Source: Maribellus sp. CM-23 (lineage in GTDB: Bacteria > Bacteroidota > Bacteroidia > Bacteroidales > Prolixibacteraceae). From it: 64,000 nt of DNA. Numbering within the stretch: position 1 is the first letter of the stretch; each line of letters opens with the position of its first letter. Under the pieces are notes generated by a model. That model did no database searches. It was not told the DNA's origin and saw only the letters and a list, made by a program, of their open reading frames with translations. This document shows, piece after piece, positions 54,919-63,989 of the stretch. Both the position numbers and the translations under genes were made by a program. The DNA lies in the NCBI RefSeq assembly GCF_021354595.1, contig NZ_JADWYJ010000001.1:783446-847445 (forward strand), in the 5' to 3' direction.

Positions 54919-54979
54919 TTTTCAGAAAAAACACGCTACATTTTAGAAAAATCTAGCGTGTTTTTTGTACTTCTGAAAA
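54919..54979. terminator. Orphan bidirectional terminator-like hairpin
   Basis: The core stem is 13 perfect base pairs (AAAAAACACGCTA at 54926-54938, TAGCGTGTTTTTT at 54954-54966). The loop adds ATTTT/AAAAT pairing. An outer stem TTTTCAG (54919-54925) with CTGAAAA (54973-54979) is separated by a 6-base bulge. Both strands present a six-T run. No annotated gene runs into it from either side: the DUF6090-like gene starts 370 bases to the left and points away, and the aldolase gene starts 530 bases to the right and points away. Confidence 0.65.
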
Positions 54980-55041
54980 GCCCTGTTATAAGGCCTTTTC
55001 GTACTTCAGCATTTCCTGCTGAACTTTAGCCCAAGCTCCCC

Positions 55042-55328
55042 GTTGCCAAGAACAAAAAGGTCTCCGATCAATTTTCCATCGCATTGACACGGTCAAAAGC
55101 ATGTCCGGGCAATTTTTCTTGTCATTGACACGGTCAACGGACTGTCGGAGCAGTTTTTCATGCTATTGACACAGGCAATGACTTGTCCGAACAATTTTTC
55201 ATCGTATTGACACGATCAAAAGCCTCACCGAGCAATTTTTCACGTCATTGACACGGTCAACAGCCTCTCCGGGCAATTTTTCATGTCATTGACATGGGCA
55301 ATAACCTTGAAAACATAAACTTCCGGGT
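55042..55328. repeat. Array of 41-bp tandem repeats with TTGAC...GTCAA inverted motif
   Basis: The motif ATTGAC begins at 55083, 55124, 55165, 55206, 55247 and 55288, exactly 41 bases apart each time. A more diverged copy fills 55042-55082, and the second half of the last copy is lost. Most units contain TTGACACGGTCAA (a 5-bp inverted repeat) and a second conserved block GGCAATTTTTCATGTC; about 9 bases between them vary. The unit is not a multiple of three, so it does not encode a peptide repeat. A loose 12-mer AACAGCCTCTCC recurs at 55354-55365. The region 54547-55508 has no gene. AAACTTTG twice at 55430-55448 may be the aldolase promoter. Confidence 0.88.
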
Positions 55329-55508
55329 AGTCCTTCCTGATTTACTTCCAGCAAACAGCCTCTCCCCCTTTCGCATCTGAAGAAAAAGTAAACTTTCTCA
55401 GTTTCAGTGTCAATTTATTCTGAGTTCGGCAAACTTTGCTAAACTTTGCATCCTTATTTCGAAGAAACCAATAGACGTGTCAAACCCCACCACAAAAAGT
55501 AACTGATT

Positions 55509-56174
55509 ATGATTTACATGGCAGATACGGCTGATATAGCAGCCTTGAAACATCTATATGAATTCTTTCCGCTGGAAGGAATAACCACCAATCCAACCAT
55601 TCTGAAAATGGCCGGGCAACCGCTTTCGCTTGCTGTTGACCAGATCAAGGCGATTGTGGGCGACGGGATGATCCACATCCAGGTAATGAGCGAAAATGCC
55701 GACGACATTGTGCGCGAAGCCAAGAAATACAAAACGTATTTTGATTTGGGCGACAACTACTACACCAAAATTCCGGTAACACCACAGGGTTACAAGGCGA
55801 TGTCGATATTGAAAGACGCCGGAATAAATGTAACCGCCACCGCCATTTTCACACAGCAACAGGCGCTGGTAGCCGCCAAAGCAGGGGCCGATTTTGTGGC
55901 ACCGTACGTAAGCCGTCTGGACAACATTTCGTCGCACGGAATTGACGTGGTGGGCGACATTGCCAAAAACATTATCGAGTACGAACTCAACACCAAGGTG
56001 CTGGCGGCGAGCTTCAAAACCGTTGACCAGATTTACCGCGTAAGCATGAAACGCGCGCACTCGGCCACCATCAGCCCGGAGATACTGATGCAGCTGATCA
56101 AACACCCGATGACCGACATCAGCGTAAAAACCTTTTTGGAAGACGGCCAGGGCTTGTACGACGTGGAGTTTTAA
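55509..56174 (+). CDS. fsa: Fructose-6-phosphate aldolase-like transaldolase (FSA/TalC)
   Basis: This small TIM-barrel transaldolase-family enzyme has 221 residues, the size of FSA/TalC rather than full-length transaldolase B. Signatures are ITTNPTIL at 25-32, the Schiff-base lysine K87 in YYTKIPVTPQG, TATAIFTQQQALVAAKAGADFVAPYVSR, and KVLAASFKTVDQI. FSA splits fructose-6-phosphate into dihydroxyacetone and glyceraldehyde-3-phosphate; some members are true transaldolases, which cannot be decided here. Two ATGs (55509, 55518) are possible; the first matches the family N-terminus. Confidence 0.9.
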   Translation: MIYMADTADIAALKHLYEFFPLEGITTNPTILKMAGQPLSLAVDQIKAIVGDGMIHIQVMSENADDIVREAKKYKTYFDLGDNYYTKIPVTPQGYKAMSILKDAGINVTATAIFTQQQALVAAKAGADFVAPYVSRLDNISSHGIDVVGDIAKNIIEYELNTKVLAASFKTVDQIYRVSMKRAHSATISPEILMQLIKHPMTDISVKTFLEDGQGLYDVEF

Positions 56175-56243
56175 GCGATAGCAAAGCATTGTATTTTTTT
56201 ATTCAGCACCTCCTGCTTATCTTTCCGCTTCAAAACACGTAAA

Positions 56244-56600
56244 ATGAAGCGGAAAGTTTATTTTTTATCCACCTGCGATACCTGCCGGCGAATTATGAAA
56301 GATGTGGGAGTTGACGACAGCTTTGAACAGCAGGACATCAAATTCTCGCCCGTAACCGACGAACAGGTGGAGCATTTCTACCGTTTTACCGGCAGTTACG
56401 AAGAGCTGGTGAACAAGCGCGCCCGCAAACTAAAAGATGCGCTGGCCGAAGCCCCGGTAAAAACTGACGCCGACTACAAAGCACTGCTGCTAAGCGACTA
56501 TACTTTTTTGAAACGCCCCGTTTTTGAAATCGACGGTGAACTGTTTATCGGGAACGCAAAAAATACCGTGGAAGCGATAAAAGCAAAACTGAAAGCGTGA
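56244..56600 (+). CDS. ArsC/Spx-family thioredoxin-fold protein
   Basis: This protein has 118 residues. A CxxC motif (C11-D-T-C14) follows the first beta strand, as in the ArsC/Spx/YffB family, and the late block LLLSDYTFLKRPVFEIDGELFIG contains the conserved Arg-Pro turn of that fold. It is probably a thiol-redox protein rather than a true arsenate reductase, because no arsenic genes are near. It starts 70 bases after the aldolase and may share its transcript. Confidence 0.85.
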   Translation: MKRKVYFLSTCDTCRRIMKDVGVDDSFEQQDIKFSPVTDEQVEHFYRFTGSYEELVNKRARKLKDALAEAPVKTDADYKALLLSDYTFLKRPVFEIDGELFIGNAKNTVEAIKAKLKA

Positions 56601-56615
56601 GCAGGGACAATCCGT

Positions 56616-57287
56616 TTAGCTCTTTTCCTTCACCAGCTTATTTCGGCGCCACAAATACAAGCTCCAAAACAGCAGCATACCCAAAGGCAGCACAATCTTC
56701 AGCGAAAAGGGATAAGCCGAGAAATGCGTTAGGTAAACCGGGCCATTAAGTGGGAAGAATCTTACAATACTGCCGTCGGTAACCGACAGAAAAAAAGTGG
56801 GATTGAACAGAAGGATGCCGCAAATCCACAGCACTTTTCTTTTTAGCCCCTTCCGGAAAACGACAAACAACAAGGTGAGCACGTTGAGCAGCGAAATCAC
56901 ATACATATTTATATAATACATCGCCGAAACCCAGCACCGGTCAACCAGGCTGTCAGCTTGTGCCGCTTCCTGCCGTTCCATTTCAATCAACATATTCTGC
57001 GGGTCTGTTTTGGCAGATCGAAAGGAAACGTGCTTGCTTTGGTAGCCTTCTTTCGACAGCAACATCTCCAACGCACCTGTCGAACCATGCATCACCCTGT
57101 GATAGGAATAGTACCCGGCACTGTCGGAGTAAACCGTATCGATGTTTTTCATGTTGATTTTTACCTCGCTGAGCGGCTGGCGGGTCTCCTTGTCAATTAC
57201 CTGTCCTTTCGATGAAAACAGCGTATCGCACGAAGTCAGCAACAAAAGCGCAAAAACGGGAACAAGAAAGCGGTTCAGTATCTTCAT
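56616..57287 (-). CDS. Lipoprotein with carboxypeptidase-regulatory-like domain and three membrane helices
   Basis: This 223-residue protein has a lipoprotein signal with Cys20 (LLTSC). Residues about 26-110 look like a carboxypeptidase D regulatory-type beta sandwich (KGQVIDKETRQPLSEVKI, then SAGYYSYHR). Three hydrophobic segments follow at about 122-145, 150-170 and 190-212, with a basic C-terminus (WRRNKLVKEKS). Lipidation at the front plus membrane helices behind would fix it in the inner membrane with the sandwich in the periplasm. I know no named family with this layout. Confidence 0.7.
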   Translation of the reverse strand: MKILNRFLVPVFALLLLTSCDTLFSSKGQVIDKETRQPLSEVKINMKNIDTVYSDSAGYYSYHRVMHGSTGALEMLLSKEGYQSKHVSFRSAKTDPQNMLIEMERQEAAQADSLVDRCWVSAMYYINMYVISLLNVLTLLFVVFRKGLKRKVLWICGILLFNPTFFLSVTDGSIVRFFPLNGPVYLTHFSAYPFSLKIVLPLGMLLFWSLYLWRRNKLVKEKS

Positions 57288-57547
57288 GTAATCGGTTTTA
57301 GTTTGTTATTTGGTTTTATGATCGCTTGCGACTTTGCAAGCAGGTCTCTAATTTAACGGAAAGTCAAGCACTTCACAACTTCTGCCAACATATTAGGCAA
57401 CATAATTTTATACAAAAGCGGACGATTGTTTTTTATTCCAATTAATTCTCCGCTAAAACAAAACCCCGCGGCGAACAATCACTCCGTCCTCATCGTTTTG
57501 ATAGTACGATTTCCACAACGGAAATGCAGAACAAAACACCGTAAGCG

Positions 57548-58564
57548 ATGACAAGTAAAATAAAACGCATCCAGCGACTTGGTTTTCCGTGGACCACACT
57601 CGATCCTTTCCTGTTTTGTGTCCACCACCTCGATCATTACCCCAAAGCCAACAACGAAATGGGGCCCGCCGCCTCGTTACAGGGCCGCAACATCGGTAAC
57701 GACTTTGTAATAAAAGATGGCTGGCGCATGTACCACGGCGATAAAGTTCCGGGATTCCCGGCGCACCCGCACCGTGGTTTCGAAACCGTTACCTTTGTTT
57801 TACAAGGAATGGTGGATCATGCCGACTCGGCTGGCGGCGCCGGCAGATACGGCAACCGCGATGTGCAATGGATGACCGCCGGCAGCGGTTTGCAACATTC
57901 CGAAATGTTTCCTTTGCTGGATGAAGAAAACAAAAACACCACCGAGCTTTTTCAGATTTGGCTCAATCTTCCGGCTTCAAAGAAATTTGTAACACCCGCT
58001 TATAAAATGCTTTGGAGTGAAGAGATTCCGGCCCCGGTGTTTGAAGACGCCAACCGCAGGAAAACCACCGTTGATGTGGTGGCAGGTACTATCGCCGATG
58101 TTCAGACTGCGGAACCGGCACCCGATTCGTGGGCATCCGACAAAGAGCACGAAGTCGCCATCTGGCAGCTGAACATGGAAGAAAACGCTTCCTGGGAGAT
58201 TCCGCTTGCAAGCCCCGAAGTAAACCGGATGTTGTATTTCTTTGAAGGAGATTCGATAACACTCGATGGTCAAACAATTGAACCGGGACATGCGATTGAG
58301 CTGGATGCATCGCAACAGGTGACAATCGAAAACGGAACGAAGAAAAGTCGTCTCCTCATTCTTCAGGGAAAACCGATTGGCGAACGAGTGGTTCAGTACG
58401 GCCCCTTCGTAATGAACTCGGAAGCTGAAATTCAGCAGGCCTTTAACGACTACCGCCTCACCGAATACGGCGGCTGGCCTTGGCCACGCACCGACCAGGT
58501 TTTCGAAAAAACAAAAGGGCGCTTTGCCCACTTTTCAGACGGGACAGAGCTTATTAAAGCCTAA
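57548..58564 (+). CDS. Pirin family protein
   Basis: This bicupin has 338 residues. The metal-binding set of pirins is present in the N-terminal cupin: H73 and H75 in FPAHPHRGFETV, and H117 and E119 in GSGLQHSEMF. The C-terminal cupin (about 215-300) lacks such residues, as is usual. Pirins of bacteria act as iron proteins or quercetin dioxygenases, and their substrate here is unknown. It is longer than the usual 230-290 residues owing to the C-terminal part. It stands alone; a small GCTTGC/GCAAGC hairpin at 57324-57341 lies upstream. Confidence 0.9.
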   Translation: MTSKIKRIQRLGFPWTTLDPFLFCVHHLDHYPKANNEMGPAASLQGRNIGNDFVIKDGWRMYHGDKVPGFPAHPHRGFETVTFVLQGMVDHADSAGGAGRYGNRDVQWMTAGSGLQHSEMFPLLDEENKNTTELFQIWLNLPASKKFVTPAYKMLWSEEIPAPVFEDANRRKTTVDVVAGTIADVQTAEPAPDSWASDKEHEVAIWQLNMEENASWEIPLASPEVNRMLYFFEGDSITLDGQTIEPGHAIELDASQQVTIENGTKKSRLLILQGKPIGERVVQYGPFVMNSEAEIQQAFNDYRLTEYGGWPWPRTDQVFEKTKGRFAHFSDGTELIKA

Positions 58565-58719
58565 ATCAGAAGCACTTTTTTACTTTTTCAATAAATTCAG
58601 GCAAATCACTTTTACAGCAAAGTCTCCGGAATAAAATAAATTTACCTTCGCAGTTATCCAGAAATGAATGTTTTGAAGCCAAAACAAACAAATACCTTCA
58701 CCAACCAATAAGTTCAAAA

Positions 58720-61386
58720 ATGAAGTTTATCGTTCCATCTCTGCTGATTCTATTCTTTGCCGGCTTAGTCCTGAACGGCACGGCACAAACTAAAAAAGAC
58801 AGAAAGCAACAGGCCAAACACCTGAGTACGTTTGAGCAGGAAACACTCACCTACGATAATTTGCCGGTACTGATGCCTTACAACCGGTGGATCGATCCGG
58901 CGGGCGAACAGCTTTATTTTGGCGATTCAAACCTGGAAAACCACGCGCTTGATTGTGCCGCATCTCCCGACGGGAAATGGGTAGCCGTGGAAGGACGGTA
59001 TTCCGTTGTGATCATTTCAACCGAAAAAAACAAAATCGTTGAACGCGTAACGTTAAAAGATCTAGTTGGCGAAAGTGTGATGAATACTTTTTCGGGAATC
59101 AGCTGGCTTGGCGACGAACTTTTCGTTAGCGCTTCAGGGCGAGGAAAATCCTATGTAATAAAAGCCCACTGGAGCGGCCGCAAGTTAAAACTGGTTGATA
59201 AATACAGTTTTGATGCCGTGCCGCCTGCATCTTCAGCGCTTCCCAACGAACTGGCAGTGGAAAAGGAAAAGGGATCGACTGTGTTTTATGTAGCTTTAAA
59301 CGGCAACAATCAACTGGTAAAGCAAAATGCCGAAACCGGCGCTGTACTCTGGACTACTGCAACCGGTGTCGCGCCTTACGGAGTGGTTAAAACGGCCGGA
59401 AAAATATATGTGACCAACTGGGGAGGTGCCATTCCCGATGAAAACGATAAAAATGTGGCAGGCGTTCCGTGGGGCTCGGCAAAAGTAGACCCGCAAACGG
59501 GAGCTACCCGCGAGGGAACAGTCTCGGTTTTTAATCCCGAGACCGGTGCCTTGATCAGCGAGATTATCGTAGACCTCCATCCCAATGATATCATCACAAG
59601 CCCTGACGAACGTTTTGTATACGTGGCAAATGCCAACAGCGACGCAGTTTCGGTAATCGACACAAAAACCGACAAAGTGATAGAAACCATTCCGGTGAAG
59701 CTGGGGGAACAAAAGAATCCTTACTTTGGCGATTCGCCCAACGGTTTGGGAATCACTTCGGATGGAAAGACTCTTTATGTCGCCAACGGAATGGACAATG
59801 CACTCGCTGTGATTGAACTTGGCAAAAATGCGTCGTCTGCCTCCAAACCGGCAGAGAGTAAGATCGCCGGTTTTATTCCTACGGGAGCCTACCCGGGAGG
59901 CGTTTGTGTGTTGAACGACTCGTATTTGTACGTGCCCAACATTGAGGCAGAAGGCGCCCGCATTTCCACTGTTTCAGAAGAAAGTGGACTTAAATCCTAC
60001 AACAGTCACCGGATGATGGCTTCGGTTTCTGTTATTCCGGTTCCTGATAAATCGCAACTCGCCCAATACACCGAAAAAGTAAAAACTAACAACCAGTTTT
60101 TCAGGGTTGCCTTGTCGAAAAAACTTCCGCGGAAGAACATTGCCCCCGTGCCGGTCCCCGCCCGAATCGGAGAACCATCGGTATTCAAACACGTGGTATA
60201 CATCATCAAGGAGAATCGCACCTACGACCAGATATTGGGAGACATGCAAGAAGGCAACGGAGAACCTTCACTTTGTAATTTTGGCGAACAAGTAACACCG
60301 AACACGCATAAAATCTGCCGCAACTTTTTACTGCTCGATAATTTTCACGCAGCCGGAAAATGTTCGGCTGAAGGGCACCAGTGGACCGACATGGCCATTG
60401 TTACCGATTATGTGGAAAAGAATGTGAGGGCGTGGTTCCGCAGTTACCCGCATGTACAAACCGATGCACTGGTTTATGCCCCCACCGGGTTTATCTGGGA
60501 CAATGCACGCAATCACGGAAAAAGTGTGCGTATCTACGGAGAAGCTTGTGTGCCGCAATTTGACAAAGATGCCAGCTGGACATCCATCTACAACGGTTTC
60601 AAAAAGGGCGAAAAGTTTGAATTTACCAACCACACTACGATTGCGCCGGTGAAAGGCATTTTAAGTGAGAACTACCCGGGATATGACAGCCACAAAATAC
60701 CGGATGTATTGCGTGCCAAAGTTTTTATTGATGAGTTAAACGAATATGAAAAAATGGAAGGCGACCAATGGCCGGAACTGATGGTAGTGGCGCTTCCGAA
60801 CGATCATACAGGCGGTACGCGCCCGGGATTGCCCACGCCACGTGCCATGGTAGCCGACAACGATCTGGCATTGGGCCAAATTATCGAGGCCATTTCGAAA
60901 AGCCGTTTCTGGGAAAATACCGTCGTTTTTGTAACTGAAGACGATTCCCAGTCGGGATGGGACCATGTTTCTGCATACCGCACCGTGGGATTGGTTGTTA
61001 GTCCGTACACCCGTTTAGGCGCCACCAACCACACCAACTACAACCAGGTCTCGATGATACGCACCATCGAGCAGATTTTGGGAGTTCCGCCGATGAACAT
61101 TCAGGATGCCACGGCTATGCCCATGTTTGATTGTTTCAGCACAACACCCGACAATCGCTCTTTCGCGTCGGTACCCAATAAAGTTCAATTGGATGAAATG
61201 AATCCGGATCTGTCCAAACTCAGCGGAACAGCACTTCACTTTGCAAAAAAAAGTATGCACCCGCAGTTTGACCGCGTAGATGCCGGAAACGATGCCCTTT
61301 TTAACCGGATTATCTGGTCGGCCACTATGGGAGATAAACCTTATCCCGCAAAGTACAGCGGGAAAGACGACGATGACGACGATTAA
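58720..61386 (+). CDS. Secreted YncE-type beta-propeller/phosphoesterase fusion
   Basis: This 888-residue protein has a signal peptide (about 1-22, ending GTAQ). Residues about 45-460 hold a seven-bladed propeller of the YncE/PQQ-like kind, with repeated blocks such as SPDERFVYVANANSDAVSVID and SDGKTLYVANGMDNALAVIE. Residues about 488-880 form a phosphoesterase domain (PF04185 type), with ENRTYD at 498-503, the EGHQWTD and LPNDHTGG stretches, and EDDSQSGWDH as metal ligands. The protein ends in six aspartates. Such fusions are exported phosphodiesterases or phospholipase C-like enzymes. TACCTTCG at 58644-58651 may be its -7 box. Confidence 0.87.
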   Translation: MKFIVPSLLILFFAGLVLNGTAQTKKDRKQQAKHLSTFEQETLTYDNLPVLMPYNRWIDPAGEQLYFGDSNLENHALDCAASPDGKWVAVEGRYSVVIISTEKNKIVERVTLKDLVGESVMNTFSGISWLGDELFVSASGRGKSYVIKAHWSGRKLKLVDKYSFDAVPPASSALPNELAVEKEKGSTVFYVALNGNNQLVKQNAETGAVLWTTATGVAPYGVVKTAGKIYVTNWGGAIPDENDKNVAGVPWGSAKVDPQTGATREGTVSVFNPETGALISEIIVDLHPNDIITSPDERFVYVANANSDAVSVIDTKTDKVIETIPVKLGEQKNPYFGDSPNGLGITSDGKTLYVANGMDNALAVIELGKNASSASKPAESKIAGFIPTGAYPGGVCVLNDSYLYVPNIEAEGARISTVSEESGLKSYNSHRMMASVSVIPVPDKSQLAQYTEKVKTNNQFFRVALSKKLPRKNIAPVPVPARIGEPSVFKHVVYIIKENRTYDQILGDMQEGNGEPSLCNFGEQVTPNTHKICRNFLLLDNFHAAGKCSAEGHQWTDMAIVTDYVEKNVRAWFRSYPHVQTDALVYAPTGFIWDNARNHGKSVRIYGEACVPQFDKDASWTSIYNGFKKGEKFEFTNHTTIAPVKGILSENYPGYDSHKIPDVLRAKVFIDELNEYEKMEGDQWPELMVVALPNDHTGGTRPGLPTPRAMVADNDLALGQIIEAISKSRFWENTVVFVTEDDSQSGWDHVSAYRTVGLVVSPYTRLGATNHTNYNQVSMIRTIEQILGVPPMNIQDATAMPMFDCFSTTPDNRSFASVPNKVQLDEMNPDLSKLSGTALHFAKKSMHPQFDRVDAGNDALFNRIIWSATMGDKPYPAKYSGKDDDDDD

Positions 61387-61910
61387 TAAAGGGACGTTCC
61401 ACCTTTAAACCGGTGATAGTTAAAACGCATTTCTTCTTTTTCCCCCTTTTCTTCCAGTACCACGTATAAGTTGATTTCGTCGTGCGATACCTTTTCAAAA
61501 GTAAAACCATCGAAATACACTTTCCCGGGTTCTACTTTTACCAGTCTGAAATCCACGGTCTCATCTTTCTCTTCCCAGCCTTTCAAATCCCCACGAAAAT
61601 GTTTGAGTCGCAGGATAAGTGTTTTATTTTCTTCCGACAAGGTACACAACTCGTAAAATTGCACCTGGTTATCAACCACCAGCTTAAAGGCACACATCAT
61701 AGACCCTCCCAACGGAGGCGTCCAAACTTCTTCTACAATTCCACCAAATGCTTTCCCCTGCCAATGTCCCGCCACAAAATCGAGGCATTCGAGCGTCGCT
61801 TCCGGGCTATCGGCTTCGTCATTGTAGGTCAACGTGTTTTCAAACTTCTCCTGGGCAAACGTTGCACTGCAAAAAAGTGCCATCATTGAGATAACAAGTA
61901 AAACCTTCAT
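61383..61910 (-). CDS. Secreted DUF6265-like protein
   Basis: This protein has 175 residues with a signal peptide (about 1-19, ending ATFA before QEK). The mature part opens with LECLDFVAGHWQGKAFGGIVEEVWTPP, a pattern of the lipocalin-like DUF6265/heme-binding-like barrel families, and continues as a row of beta strands. The function is unknown. Its stop codon overlaps that of the convergent phosphoesterase fusion by two bases, so the two genes share 4 bases at their 3' ends. Confidence 0.8.
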   Translation of the reverse strand: MKVLLVISMMALFCSATFAQEKFENTLTYNDEADSPEATLECLDFVAGHWQGKAFGGIVEEVWTPPLGGSMMCAFKLVVDNQVQFYELCTLSEENKTLILRLKHFRGDLKGWEEKDETVDFRLVKVEPGKVYFDGFTFEKVSHDEINLYVVLEEKGEKEEMRFNYHRFKGGTSLY

Positions 61911-61939
61911 AAAATATTGTCTTAAATATTGGAAAATAC

Positions 61940-62776
61940 TTAACTCACATCCAGCTTATCAATCTCGAATTTGCGCATGTTTTTGAATGACTCGAAAACC
62001 CGTGCTGCTTTTTCCGGATCACTCATCAGTTGATTCAGAATTTTCGGAAACACCTGCCACGAAACGCCAAATTTATCTTTTAACCAGCCACACATGCTTT
62101 CCTCCCCTCCTTCGGTCAACTTCTCCCAGTAATGATCGATTTCCGTTTGATCTTCGCACTCAACCACCAGCGAAACTCCTTCGGTAAAGCTATACTTATG
62201 TTCTCCCGGCCCGTCCATTGCAACCAAATCGGCGCCATTCAGGGTGAATTCAGAATACAGAACTTTACCTTCGTTGTCATCTCCTGCCGGGTATTTTTCC
62301 ATGACCAGAGTCGTAACTCCGTCAAAAATACCGAAATAAAACTCTATGGCCTCGGCAGCTTTCCCGAAAAGTTCCCCCACAAAAAGCATCGACGGAACAA
62401 TTCTTTGTTCTCCGTCTTTTCTTCCTGACGACGAGATTTGCCACGTCATTCCAAAACGGTCCTTCAACCAGCCGTACCTTTCGCTCCACGGATAAGTATC
62501 GATAGGGATAAGAACACTCCCCTCTTTTACCAGTTCATTCCAAATCCTGTCGGTTTCTTCCACCGAATCGCAAGTGGCAAAAAGAGAAATCGCAGGTGTG
62601 ATGGGAAACATCGGTCCGCCATTTAATGCCATGTGTTTCTTTCCGGCAAGTTCGAAAGTAACCGCTACAGGGCTTTCGGAAATAATGCGCGAGTTCTTAA
62701 ACAAGGAACAGTAAATTGAAGATGCTTCCTGCGCCTGATTGTCAAACCAGAGACAAGGATAAACGGGTGTTGTCAT
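61940..62776 (-). CDS. Double VOC (PhnB/glyoxalase-like) protein
   Basis: This protein has 278 residues from ATG 62776. Two similar VOC modules (about 5-120 and 140-265) each carry the PhnB-type pattern: YPCLWFDNQAQEASSIYCSLF in the first, and a TDRIWNEL/IDHYWEKL helix with WLKDKFGVSWQVFP at the end of the second. These proteins resemble 3-demethylubiquinone methyltransferase-like and PhnB proteins, most without known substrate. A few residues upstream in frame have no start support. Confidence 0.85.
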   Translation of the reverse strand: MTTPVYPCLWFDNQAQEASSIYCSLFKNSRIISESPVAVTFELAGKKHMALNGGPMFPITPAISLFATCDSVEETDRIWNELVKEGSVLIPIDTYPWSERYGWLKDRFGMTWQISSSGRKDGEQRIVPSMLFVGELFGKAAEAIEFYFGIFDGVTTLVMEKYPAGDDNEGKVLYSEFTLNGADLVAMDGPGEHKYSFTEGVSLVVECEDQTEIDHYWEKLTEGGEESMCGWLKDKFGVSWQVFPKILNQLMSDPEKAARVFESFKNMRKFEIDKLDVS

Positions 62777-62984
62777 AGTTCTGTTTTTGTACATCCGCCA
62801 CAATAATGTCCGGATGTGAATTTATTTCAGCAATATATGGAAAAACAAAACAGCGAAAAAGAGGGGCTATAGCAATTGAAAGTCTGCTGATTAGTAAAAT
62901 GTTTTATTGAAATAAGACCCCGATTCATAAGAATGGAGTATATTGAAAAAGCTTTATCAGAATGAAACCAAAATTTTATATGAG

Positions 62985-63989
62985 ATGAACGACAGAAGAA
63001 CCTTTCTAAAATCGCTGGCAGGCCTCACGGCCGGACTAAGTCTTGCTCCATCGTCTTTTGCAAAAGCTTATAACTCGGATCGTTTGGGGGAAGTACTCCC
63101 CAAACGTAAACTCGGGAGAACCAACGAATATGTAACTATGCTTGGAACTGGCGGCTATCATGTTGGCTGGACAAGCGAGCGGGACGCGCAGGAGATTATT
63201 GAAGCGGCCCTGGAGGGCGGCGTTCGTTTTTTTGACACAGCGGAAAGCTATTCGGCCGGAAGAAGTGAGGAACGCTACGGAAAATACCTCACACCGAACT
63301 ACCGCGACCTGGTTTTTCTGATGACCAAATCGACCGGGAAGGATGCCAAAACCGTGAGAGAACACCTGGAAGGTTCCTTGCACCGACTACAGGTTGACCA
63401 AATTGATCTCTTCCAGGTACATGCGGTTTCAACACCTCAGGATGTGGACAACAGGATTTCCAACGGCGTTTTGGACGTTTTATTAAAAGCCCAACAGGAA
63501 GGAAAAGTAAAGTACCTCGGATTTACCGGGCATCAAAATCCGTTTGCCCACAAACGCATGCTCGAAAGAAGTGCAGAAAGCAATATGTTTGATACCGTAC
63601 TGATGCCTGTGAATGTGCTGGATCAAACCTATTTCAGCTTCACCCAAAATGTTCTTCCGGAAGCCATGGAACGAAACATGGGCGTTCTGGCGATCAAATC
63701 GCTGGCCGACGGACGCTTCTTCGCCACTAAAAAAGAAGCGGGCTGGACCACGGAAGACCCTCTCATTCCGAATTACCTGAGTATTAAGGAAGCAATGCAT
63801 TTTGTTTGGTCATTGCCTGTAACAGTGCTGATTTCGGGAAATGAAAATGCCACGTACATGCGGGAGAAAATCGCATTGGCACGGTCGTTTACTCAACTCA
63901 ATGCCGAAGAAAGATTGGCACTGATTGAAAAAGTAAAGGAAATTGCTTTAACAGGAAAAATAGAATACTTCAAACAGAAAGAGTCATAA
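62985..63989 (+). CDS. Tat-exported aldo/keto reductase
   Basis: This protein has 334 residues from ATG 62985. The N-terminus has a Tat signal (D-R4-R5-T-F-L-K followed by a hydrophobic LAGLTAGLSLA), so a folded enzyme is exported to the periplasm. The aldo/keto reductase tetrad is complete: D84 and Y89 in FFDTAESYSAG, K115 in LMTKSTG and H146 in FQVHAV. Export with a nicotinamide cofactor would be unusual, yet Tat-linked members of this family are common in Bacteroidota. An in-frame TTG at 62943 is an unlikely start. The stop is 11 bases before the window end. Confidence 0.88.
   Translation: MNDRRTFLKSLAGLTAGLSLAPSSFAKAYNSDRLGEVLPKRKLGRTNEYVTMLGTGGYHVGWTSERDAQEIIEAALEGGVRFFDTAESYSAGRSEERYGKYLTPNYRDLVFLMTKSTGKDAKTVREHLEGSLHRLQVDQIDLFQVHAVSTPQDVDNRISNGVLDVLLKAQQEGKVKYLGFTGHQNPFAHKRMLERSAESNMFDTVLMPVNVLDQTYFSFTQNVLPEAMERNMGVLAIKSLADGRFFATKKEAGWTTEDPLIPNYLSIKEAMHFVWSLPVTVLISGNENATYMREKIALARSFTQLNAEERLALIEKVKEIALTGKIEYFKQKES

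Noticed and set aside
55042-55328. CRISPR array
   Set aside because: The spacing is regular, but the non-conserved part of each unit is only about 9 bases, far too short for spacers, and no cas genes are in the window.
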